From the NCBI RefSeq assembly GCF_022458985.1, contig NC_061786.1:23239474-23303473 (forward strand): a DNA stretch of 64,000 bases, written 5' to 3'. Origin of the DNA: Mugil cephalus (lineage: Eukaryota; Chordata; Actinopteri; Mugiliformes; Mugilidae). Positions within the stretch are counted from its first letter, which is position 1. Each line of letters starts with the position of its first letter. The notes beneath the pieces are model-generated. The model was not told the DNA's origin. It saw nothing but the letters and a program-made list of their open reading frames with translations, and ran no database searches. Positions 44,901 to 56,200 of this stretch are shown piece after piece. The translations under genes and the position numbers were made by a program.

Positions 44901-47900
44901 CTGTTACTATTATCTGTAGGTGAAACAAATATCTTACACCATAAAACACATAGAAGGAAGAAAACAAATCAGATTTCTGTCACACACCAACAACTCGTAA
45001 CTGCAGGGCTCTTCACGTTAGCCTCATTCTATCACCTCTGGGGCCCTGGTTATTGTCGGGGGCCAGGCGGAGCTCAGGGTCGGATCGGTAATGTTACATC
45101 GTACCTGTGTGCAGGTACACAGACGGGCCAGACAGCATTGGTCAGGAATTCGGCTTGGCCAGCTCCCAGCATGCAGCTGGTAAAATGAGAAGGGCGAAGA
45201 AAATGGAGGAATGTAACTGGAGCGGAGACAAACTTATTTGGAAAGGCTTTCAAACTCATGTAGGTCCCGGTAGATAAACAGAGATATGAAATTTAAATGT
45301 CTGTGAGGTCAGGCCACTGTTAAGATTAATGGAACATTGACCAGATATTTTAGACTTTAGGACAACATAGCATAGCAGAAGCTTCGGAGCGGTTTTAAGG
45401 TAGATTTCTGGGTTTTGCATTTCTGAGATATTTATTACCACTTTTTAACCACAAGATATTAGTTAAATTATTTTAGTTTTAACCAAAATGGAGGAAGCTT
45501 CTCGTAATGAAGAAAGTGCATGTACACATCCTTAGCAGCTTTCTGCAGCTGGATCATCTTCCTCCTGGATTAGTGTAAATGCTCCAAATAACTATTTAAA
45601 GGAACTGGCTTGTCTTCCACCTGAGACGCAGCTTTCAGAGAGTAGAAAGCTGCAGACACCTGATCTATGTATGTCAGTCCTCCGAGAACAAACGCAGCTT
45701 TGTCTCAACCTCCATCTTATCTTCCGTCCTGTAAAAATGCTGCAACACTAACGTTACTGTGAAGCATCGGCTCGGGTCGACAGATTCAAGCGTTTACATG
45801 GTTCAAATAAAACACCTGATGGTCGGCAGAGGTCACGGCAGAAGAGGACGGCAGTCAATCGGATCTCTTCCTCAGCTGGTCCAGGATCTATTCACTGGGG
45901 GATCTCAGCAGATCTGAGTCACTGGGTCCAAGATGATTAAACCTTTCCAGTGAATAAATGCAGAAAAATGGGGTCAAAAAGACAAGAGTAAGTCTTGAGA
46001 ACAGAGACCATCAGGGGGTATAGTTTCTTAAAAAGTCCAACCTGTCCAACACCAACTCAAATCACCTTATTTTTCCATTTTCATTTATGTTTTTTTTTAT
46101 TTTTTCCCAAATTCAGCATGTGCAGATGAAGGCTAATGGTACACACCAAACCAGTATCTTCCTAGGAGCTTCTATTACTGGGAGGCTAAGAAGAGCTACT
46201 ATTTATGGAAGAGTATTAGGGCCACCAATGAGAACAAAAAAGAGAGGACATAGATTTTTTTTTTCTTCTTGCATTTCTGTATGTGTAATGTGCATGATGA
46301 AAAACAAACTACCCCCTCTAATTTTTTCACTCAAAGGCTGGGAATAGCTACTATTAGCAGGGAAGCAAGGAAGAGGGCTGTCCTCTCCTGAATCAGTTGG
46401 TCGACACTTTGTTAATTTTCAACTATAATTGCAGTTGATTTAAGAAGTTGAACAAACTGGCGACAGCGAACACGACCAGAGTCATGGACACTCGCTGATG
46501 CTCCAACACGATAAGCGGCTGATTGTCGGTTTCGGGGGCGTGGCTTTATTTACCTGAATCTCCACAACAAAGATGGAGAGTGTAAAGTAGCATCGATACG
46601 AAGCAATCAGTAGAGTTACAGAGTGAAAAGATAAAAGCTGAACTCCCACATTGATGCTGCGTTATTGACCTGCAAAAGAAACTGGCCAATGGGGACACAG
46701 AGTTGCAGGCTCCGCCCACTTTGCATCAGAACTGTAATTAATATCCAGCTGCATACATTAAATGGAAATGTGTCTGCAGTGAAGGAATTCCCGTCCTCCT
46801 GTTTAATCTTCCTCCTCTCCTCATTATTTCAGCTCTCCGGTCACAGAGTCAACATAACAGAGTCTCCGACACTGAGCCGGGATTATCTGAGTGTGTGTTT
46901 GCACTCCTACACCTATCTTTGTGAGGACTGCTTGTGGAGTTTTAAAGGGGGACATTGTGGGTCTGGTTACCTTGACCTGGGTCCTCCCAAAGACAGAGGA
47001 ACCAGGAGGCGTGAGGACGGGTGGTCTCTGCAGTAGAAATAATAAAAACAGAAGCACGTGGAGTTTCACACCGAGGTGAACTCTGACCAACACGTCAAAT
47101 ACTTTCAATTTAAGATTTATCACATTTTCATTATCTCATGGTTCAAGATGTGTCTGGTTTCTTCTGTGCTCATTGGGAGAAACACTGAACTCAGATCATA
47201 TCTTATCACAATATTAACGCTCCTGGTTTAAACTGCATTTCATCCTTAAACACACAAATATTTTTCAAATAATATTCAGACGCTCTTAAAGAAGCTGTGC
47301 AAAGTAAACTTATATGATAAAACCTTAATTCTATGCTTGATGGCTTAAATACTGAAAGTAGCTTAATCAGATAGAATCCTTATAGATAAACATGCTAAGC
47401 TAGGCTAATAATTTAGCCACTAACAAGGGGAAGAAATTAGCCTGGATATCTGCAATTATTCAGATTAGACTCACTGTTATTGCATTATTTAAGGTTGTAT
47501 TATCCAGTAAAACAAAGTTACACTGAACACCAAAACATTTTGCTGGAATATAAAGGGAAATGTTGTCAAACAATTAATCATGATTGTCCATAGTTAACCT
47601 ACGATTAATCACAAACCAACATGTTTTCATCTGTTCACAATTGAACTAAAAGGAATATTTTTAATTTTTTAATCCTCAACATGTGAGCAGAGGACGGATC
47701 CAGCTGGAGGATTATCAAACTAATACAGAGATATTGTTCTTTGTATTCTCATTAGCTTGTTAGTTGCTAATAATTCTAAAAGCTCCATTTGTAAGACGCC
47801 GGGCTAAGCAGCAGGGGGCGCTATAGAGAGCTCCAAACTTTCGACTTTACTATTAGTGTCTTCGCCCATTTACAACTTAAGAATTTTCACAGAAAACAAG

Positions 47901-50100
47901 TGAATAAAGTTTGACGACGCCTTCTGGTTTTAATCCCTTTCACAGTCATTAAATGTTAAATCACAGACGTGGGTTCGTGTTCTGCAGACTCACCGTAGAG
48001 CTGTGTGTTCTCGGAGAATCAGAAGTCGTCTGTAGATGTTCCAGTGGGCTGTAAAACCAGCTGTTTGGAAGGAAACGCTTAAGAACCAGACGCTTTCAGA
48101 CGTCTGACCAGTTCAGTCGACTTTGACCTTCTAATCCGACGTCTGAAGTGTGTGTGTAGGGTTCCCAACGTTATCCCAGCACACACTGTTAACCCAACAT
48201 AACCCAAAGTTTAAATATAGTCTCTAAAATTTGATAATTTCTCCTTTTTTTTCGTTTTATTTATAGGAAGTGAAGTCCCCACAACGCCCATAAAAATATT
48301 ATATCCCCCAAACAGAAAAGTCTGCACCCACAGACCTGCTCTAACCCCAAACCTAAAACCAAATCTGAACCCTTAACCCTTTATAGGACACTCACTGAAA
48401 TGCTTTGAAATTCTAAATTTCAACTATAGTGTGTTATTATATAGACCAGAGGTCTTTAACATTCTTCTGGCCAACGAAAGGAAACTGATGGAGAGATTAA
48501 GTAGGAACCCCTCATCTATATCAAATTCAGTCTAGTGCTATTTATAAATATACATTATTATTAACATTTTACATTCAATATTAAGCTATCACTCATCGCT
48601 TTACTAAAACGTGTTGGATTCATGTCAATGTGTATTCAAAGATATTTAAATTTAAAAAATACATAAAAAATGTCTAATCAACCAAAGATTTTTTTCATTG
48701 ACTATTTAGTATAAAATCATCATCTATAAAACAGATAATTTAATTTGATGTAAGATATAAAGTGTCAAATTATGAAAAATGATGAAAAAATACATAATTT
48801 CCCAGAAAAAGCTTTAATTTATCTAAGTATTCAAAATGGTTGTGAAGCCACTTCAGATTTAGTTTGAAGCCTCTCTGTTTTGTGTCATTTGCTCATTTTC
48901 AAATAAAAAGTATATTACAAATTATGTGTTTGTAAAGTGTTTTTAGTATTTAAGCCAAAATCAGAATCTGAACTGCAATGAATTTAATTCAACTTCAAAA
49001 GCCAATTCAACATCATGTGGGTGGAGTCAATTTAATTGAATTTGAAATTCCAAATTCGGAATTTGTCACATTAGAACATCAGAGCTGATTCAGACACTTG
49101 TCAACATCATCACATTAGAAACATCAGGACACTTGTTCTTCTTCATGGTTCCTAATAAACCAGTTCAGAGGGGGACCTTGTAGACCACATTAGACCCTGA
49201 TTAGACCTGAGGATGTTTCCTGGATCTTCTCTGATTGGCTCAATAAAAACCACATGACGATAAACCTCACTGAGAGGAACAATGACATCATGTTACCAAA
49301 TGTGGTTCCTGGACCCGTGGAGGGTTAAACCTGACCGACTCTAACCGCAGACTGTCCCCAAAAACCATGAACCGCCCTCGGTCCTCACACCGTCAGCCAA
49401 ACACACACACACAGATTAAAATGCCACGCTGACATAATCCTCAGATTGAGCTCTTTGTGTTCGGTGCCACGGTGTTGGACAAACCTGGAGCTGTACCACG
49501 CTGTGCCAGGTCGAATTTAAAGTGATGGATCCAGTGAGAACAATCCTGTCTGCACAGAAACATCTGAACTTCAGAAAAAAACAAGAAACCAAACACTGTG
49601 GCCAGTTTTATTTTTCTTTTATGACATGAATATTTTATAAATTAGTAGTTTCTGTCAGTCAGGTGATAATATACTAACCTTCTAAGGACACTGACAACCA
49701 TGGTCGGTCCTCAAAGATGGCCGACATGAGAGACGCAAAGTCAAAGCATCAGAAACGCCCCCTGTTGGCTGGTTGCAGTACAGGTCTTAAGCCCCGCCCC
49801 CTCCATGTTAGTAGACTGAATAATAACAAAAGTAAAAATCAAAGCGCTCGTCCTTAGTTTTTGAGAACGTTTCTGAATGAAAGTACTAAATTATGGGTTA
49901 AAAAACTTTAAATGATCCGGTTTTAATGCATTCAGTTGTGAAGTAAACCAAACATTTACTACTTATTATCATTTTCACAGATTTGTCAGTTTGTAGTAAC
50001 TCTAACATGTTTCACATCTTGATCTTATTATTAAATAAAGTGTCTTAAGGCAGTTGAGATTTGTTTTTCTAAAGCTAACAAGGAATTAACTGAATAGATG
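44900..50100. other. COCH-SCFD1 intergenic region, no gene seen
   Basis: About 5 kb of AT-rich DNA between the COCH promoter region and the SCFD1 3' end. Short ORFs (longest 123 codons at 46665-47036) resemble no protein I recognise and lack splice context. No tRNA B-box or rRNA segment was noticed. Confidence 0.5.
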
Positions 50101-50130
50101 AAGCCGGAGGCTGCGTTGAGCGGAGACTGA

Positions 50131-50136
50131 TTTATT
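50131..50136 (-). terminator. scfd1: SCFD1 polyadenylation signal
   Basis: AATAAA on the minus strand about 95 bp past the SCFD1 stop codon, giving a short 3' UTR. It is the nearest canonical hexamer. Confidence 0.65.
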
Positions 50137-50230
50137 GGCCGTGAGTCGGACAGGAAGGAACAGAAAACATTTAGTCGATATAAAACAAAGCGGAATGAAG
50201 AGACAGATTCACATTTCGCCGGCGTCCACG

Positions 50231-53200
50231 TTACTTCTGGCCGAGCTGAGAGAGCTGTGGAGAGAGAAGGAGGAGGAGGAGGAGGAGGAAGAGGAGGAGG
50301 AAGAGGAGGAAGATGTCAACGAGGCGTCGCTTACAGAGCAGCTGAACTACAGGACAGGTGTGTTTTCTCACCTGTTTGATGAACTGGGCAGCGTTGAAGA
50401 GTTCACTGCAGCCGTAAACGATCTTCTTCCCCTGTTTGGACTGAGAACAGAGAACAATCTGAGACACCTCTACATGGATTTATTATAGTTTTAATACAAA
50501 TTAATTTAAACCATGGCAACAAAGATGTTCACAGAATTAATATTAGTCAATTTACATGTAAACCATTTATGATGACTTGGCCTCCACACAGCAGGGGGCG
50601 CTGCAGTTAAAATTCAAGCAACTTCCTGACACTTTTTATTTCCACAAAGATTCAGTTCAGAGCTGTTTTCTATTGTTAAGTTCTAAAAAAAAAAAGACAA
50701 AAGTTCTGCTACATTTTAGTCGCCAAATAATGATTCACGCAAAATATTATCCAGATGAAATAGGAAATATTTCCCTCTAAAATTGAGCTCAATGCAAAGA
50801 AAAAGTCTCCTGAGATGCATTTTATGCAAAAGCACCACTGAGATGAGAATTCTGCCATTTTATTCTATCAGGCTTCTTCTAATTTCTAAAACCTTCTGTC
50901 GATCTAAAAGATGTGAAGAGTTTATAAAATATGACTCTTTGCTAAAAGTTAAACTATTTAACAGTAAATCCAAGTACTTTAACAATTAAAACAACTATAA
51001 ATGTCTCGTATTTAAAGCTTCAAATAATAATAATAATAATAAGAAGAAGAAAAGATGAAATGAAAGTGATCGTATCTTCAGGTCCAGTACCTTGGCGTAG
51101 TCCACCAGGTTCTGGTACTCGATGTAGTTTCCTCCTCCGACTACGAACACGATGGCCTGGAAACAGTTTTTAAGAAAAACAATAATCAGAAACTGATAAA
51201 TTAAAAATGTCAAGACGCAAATCACAAACTTTCTGGACCTGAAACATCTTAATCTTCTAAAACAAGAAAAAAATATTCAACAGACAAGCAACAAAAAAAT
51301 GTTCCAGACATAAAATAAAAAAAATGCTTTAAATAAAATGTAATAATAAATACAAACTATAGATATGTGTAAATTTAATAATAGATTAAAACACCTTTCA
51401 GTGGAAACAATGTTTTATTTTGAGAGAAACTGTGATTATTGAGGTTCAGGTTTCTGTCCTGAGTCTCTTTAGTGGAGCAGCAGCTAAACCAGCTCCGACT
51501 TCTTTGTCCTGTGTTTCTTTCAGCTGAGGTTTGTCCTGAAAATAACTGGGACTGGATCTCAATCAAACACAAACTAACCTCCTGAAACGGGTTCTTGTTC
51601 CTGGGAATGGAGCTGAAAGAGAAGAAGAAGAAGAAGAAGAAGAAGAAGAAGAAGAAGAAGAAGAAGAAGAAGAAGAAGAAGAAGAGATGATGAGACCTTC
51701 CTCAGCTCAGTGACACTCAGTGGATCAGTAGTGTGTGTTGGTGTGTGTAGATGTTTGTTGGTGTGTGTTGGTGTGTGTAGATGTGTGTAGATGTTTGTTG
51801 GTGTGTGTTGGTGTGTGTAGATGTGTGTTGGTGTGTGTAGATGTGTGTAGATGTGTGATAGTGTGTGTTGGTGTGTGCAGATGAGTAGATGTGTGTTGGT
51901 GTGTGTTGGTGTGTGTTGGTGTGTGTAGATGCGTGTAGATGTGTGTAGGTGTTTGTTGGTTTGTGTAGGTGTGTGTTGGTGTGTGTTGGTGTGTGTTGGT
52001 TTGTGTAGATGTGTGTAGATGTGTGTTGGTGTGTGTAGGTGTGTGTAGGTGTGTGTAGGTGTGTGTTGTTGTGTGTTGTTGTGTGTTGGTGTGTGTTGGT
52101 GTGTGTTGGTGTGTGTAGATGTGTGTTGTTGTGTGTTGTTGTGTGTAGGTGTGTGTTGGTGTGTGTTGGTGTGTTTAGATGCGTGTAGATGTGTGTAGAT
52201 GCGAGTAGATGTGTGTAGGTGTGTGTTGGTTTGTGTAGATGTGTGTAGATGTGTGTTGGTGTGTGTTGGTGTGTGTTGGTTTGTGTAGATGTGTGTTGGT
52301 GTGTGTAGGTGTGTAGATGTGTGTAGGTGTGTGTAGATGTGTGTTGTTGTGTGTTGTTGTGTGTTGGTGTGTGTTGGTGTGTGTAGATGTGTGTTGTTGT
52401 GTGTTGTTGTGTGTAGGTGTGTGTTGGTGTGTGTTGGTGTGTGTAGATGCGTGTAGATGTGTGTAGATGCGTGTAGATGTGTGTAGGTGTGTGTTGGTTT
52501 GTGTAGATGTGTGTAGATGTGTGTTGGTGTGTGTTGGGTGTGTGTTTGTGTAGATGTGTTGGTGTGTGTAGGTGGTAATGTGTGTAGGTGTGTGGTGTGT
52601 GTTGTGTGTGTAATGGTTTGTGTGGTTGGTGTGGTAGGTGTGTGTAGTGTGGTAGATTGTTGTGTTGGTTTGTGTGTAAGTGTTGTTGTGTGTTGTTGTG
52701 TGTTGGTGTGTGTTGGTGTGTGTAGATGTGTGTAGATGTGGTACCTCTCGCTTCCTCGCAGCATCTTTGGGTCGAAGTATCGATAATCGTCTGTTTCCTG
52801 AAGATCAGACGGAAAAACAAAGGAAACTTTTTATTGGTTCATTCAGATAAAAACAAGTTGTTTTTACATATTTCAGGCTGAATCTCCTTCTCCATCAACT
52901 TCTTCTCCTCATTTTCTTTACTCTCCTCCTCAGCTTTATTTTCACCTTCCTCCACCACCTTCGTCCTCTCCTCCTCCCTCTCATCTTCTTCTCGTGTTGT
53001 CTCCTTTCCTTCTCTTCCTCCTTATTCTCCATCAACTTCTCCTTTTCTTGGTCTTGTTTTGTCGTTCCTTGCTCCTCTTCCTTATTTTTCTCCTCCTCCT
53101 TCTAAATCTCCTTCTTTTCCTCCTCCCTTTCTTCTCCTTCTTCCCTCTCCTCCTTTTCCTACCTCCTCTCTTCTCCTCTTCCTTCTCTGTTCCTCCCTTC

Positions 53201-56200
53201 CTCCTCATCCTCCTATTCCTCCTTCCATTAGTTACACCAGGATGACTCTTAAAGCCTTATGTTATTAAAATAACCACAAACAGAAGCAAAATGTCCTCAG
53301 AGGACTTGGTCCAGGATTTGTTACGTGCTGGAGGCATTAAGGGATTAAGAGGCTTTTTGGACACATCAGTTATTGATTATTCTACAAACTAGTGTCTGGG
53401 TTAATATTCATCATCAGTTCATGTTGCTCTGGTTCCACTAGCAGATGTTCTACATGAATTAAGGTTAATATCAGGTTATGTGACCTTGTTTTATTGTATT
53501 GATTTGTATTTATTTCTTTTTTAATTAGTTTTTGTTTTTTTTGTTAGTAAGGGAGGTGTTATTACTGAGCATATGACAATAAAAAAATCTTGAAACCCGA
53601 ACTGTGGCTCAGAGTACGTTATATTGTGAATACTTTGCCCAGGATTTGTCACGTTTAGCTCAAACTCGATTGAAACATTTCTCTGATCTTATTGTTCAAG
53701 TGTCTAAAAAAGCAAGTGGGATAATATTCGTCATCAATCTTTGTAAAGTTACTTTTGCTTTGGTTCCACTGGTTCTACATGAATTAAAGTTAATGTCAAT
53801 GTATGTTGCTACACACATTTATTTATTTTTTATCTTTATCATTGTTTTGTTTTGTTTTGTGAAAATAAAAACTCTTGAATGTTGTAAAGGAGAGCTGATT
53901 AGAGTGAGGTTAATATCAGTTTATACGCAGATGAGACTCTGGTTTATGTTGCCATCCTGCCAGGAGACTCCGATCAGCTCAAACTTGACTAATTGATTTG
54001 GATCTAGGTTTTCCTCCTCAGTTATTGATTATTCTACCAACTAGTGTCTGAACAAAAAACAAGCCGTGAATGAGTGGGTTAATATTCCACATCAATCTGA
54101 AAAATTACTTTTGGTTCCACTGGCAGATGTTCTACATGTATTAATGTATTAATGCTGCACCTTGTTTTATTCTATTGGTTTTCTTTTTTTTTTCTTTTTT
54201 TAGTTTTTTCTCTGCATATGACATTAAAAATTCTCTAAACTCTAATTCTAGCCCCAACTACACTATATTGTGAAACTTTTACTAACTCAAACTTGACTGA
54301 AGCTCAGTTTTGCAAAGATTTCTGCAGTTTCTCTGATCTTCTTGATTATTCTACAAACTAGTGTCTGAAAACGGTTAAATTGGTTCTGTATGAATGAAAG
54401 TTGACGTTAATCGTTGTGTAGATGAGAGTCAAGTTGCTAAGAAGACGAGCTCCAGATGCGTTTGACTAACTGACCTCTGTAAATTCCTCTAACATTTTGC
54501 TAAACCTTAACCCCGACATGCAACAGGAACAATATTCTCACACTGGGGACAATCTGATAGAAGGAGAATGTGCTCCTCCATTCCTTTCATCTTCATCCCA
54601 GTCCTGTCTTCATCCCCCCACCCTCCAGCCCTCCCCCCTCCCCTCGCTCAGATTCACAACAACAGGATCATTGTTGGTCGCCTGTAACTCCAGACTCTGA
54701 GAAACCTGAGGTGTGTACGTGTGCTGTGAATATCTACGGCTGTGAGGCCCGGCTCATAGGAGTCGGGACGTTTGGGACCGAGCTTCAAAGGCCTCTTTAA
54801 GGGTTCAACGTTTGTTTTAGGATTCACATTAGAACCAGTTGTGAAGAGGCTCCGCGAGCTGAGGCAGAGGAAAGAAAAAAAAATTCCACTCTGAGTTGAG
54901 GAGTTTTTAAAAGTGCTGGCGGGTTCACGTGTGGTCACATGTGAGTAATATTAGCGTGGCTTTCCGGCTCACACACACTCTGACCACAGCAGCTAATGTG
55001 AAGCTAATGAGATTTCCCCGGTGCAGCCGGTAGAGAGTCAGCGCTGTCCATCACAGCTGAGGTGACTTCTCAGTTTCTCAAATGTTCTCACTGTTATAGA
55101 TTTTATGGACAGCGTGTTTATTCTGAAATAAACCCACAGAAACACTGAGTCCTGTGGATTAATTCACTGCTCCTGTCTGATTAAACACTTTATACAGCAC
55201 TACTTCTACATATCTGCATAAAAATAAGTCCTCAGGGTGGACAAAGAGACGCCGATCAGACACATGAGAGTGAAATGTTTGTTTTTTAAAGAACATTTAT
55301 CATCTCTGAGGTGTAAAAGTCAATGAACTCTTGTTTCCAGTATCTGCTGTGACCTCAACAACATCAACAAAGTGTTTCCAGTAAATTCAGATCAGTGGTC
55401 TACAGCAGACTCTGCAACTTTTGAGTCATTTTTATGAGGAAAAGTAGAAAATTCAATAGGAACAAACGGTCTCAGAGCTGAAAGACAGTTTTGTAATAAT
55501 GAGGGAGACTTCCAGGACAACGATAAATGAAATATATCAGGACAAAAGACTCTGCAGCATTTTAAACCTTTACTTCAACATATTTGGACAGTGACACCAG
55601 TTTTGTAATTTTAGCTGTTTTCTAAAACATGCTCCAGTGCAGATTCTCAGCTGTAATTCCTGCACTTCTTTCATATGATATTTAAGTTTAACCTCTTGAA
55701 TTAACCCTGAAAGTCTGAACCTTAGACCCTTTTGGGTCTGAATCTTAGTTGTTCAAATTCAAATCTAAATTGATGGCTCATATATGTGCATTATACCTCA
55801 CTATAGAGAATATGTTCTTCAAACAGAAATAACTAAAAAAAAAACTCACGGGATGAGACTTCATCTCCATCAGGTTGTCCAGGATCCGAGTGACTGGAAG
55901 GTTCTGGAAAAGAATAAAATCAACTTTAAAAACGTTTTATTTTATTCACACATATATAATATAAAACATTTTAAAAATATTTATAAAGAGGATTTTTACA
56001 CGGTACAGAAATGAAGTGAGTGTTATTTTTGTTATCTTTGGTAATGTGTGTATATTATATGTGTTATATAACGTATATTATTATTAGTATTATTCTCATT
56101 ATTATTATTATACTGACAGGAAGTGAAGATCCATTAAGAACCATCCATCCATTCTTCCCACTCCTCATCGGACATGTAGAAGACGGATTATTTAGTTTAT

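Noticed and set aside
50135..50488. 117-codon plus-strand ORF with a Glu run
   Set aside because: It is antisense to the last two SCFD1 exons and the GGA microsatellite.
51574..52820. Two His/Thr-rich ORFs of 396 and 367 codons
   Set aside because: They read through the GTGTGT minisatellite and include true SCFD1 exon ends out of context; not a separate gene.
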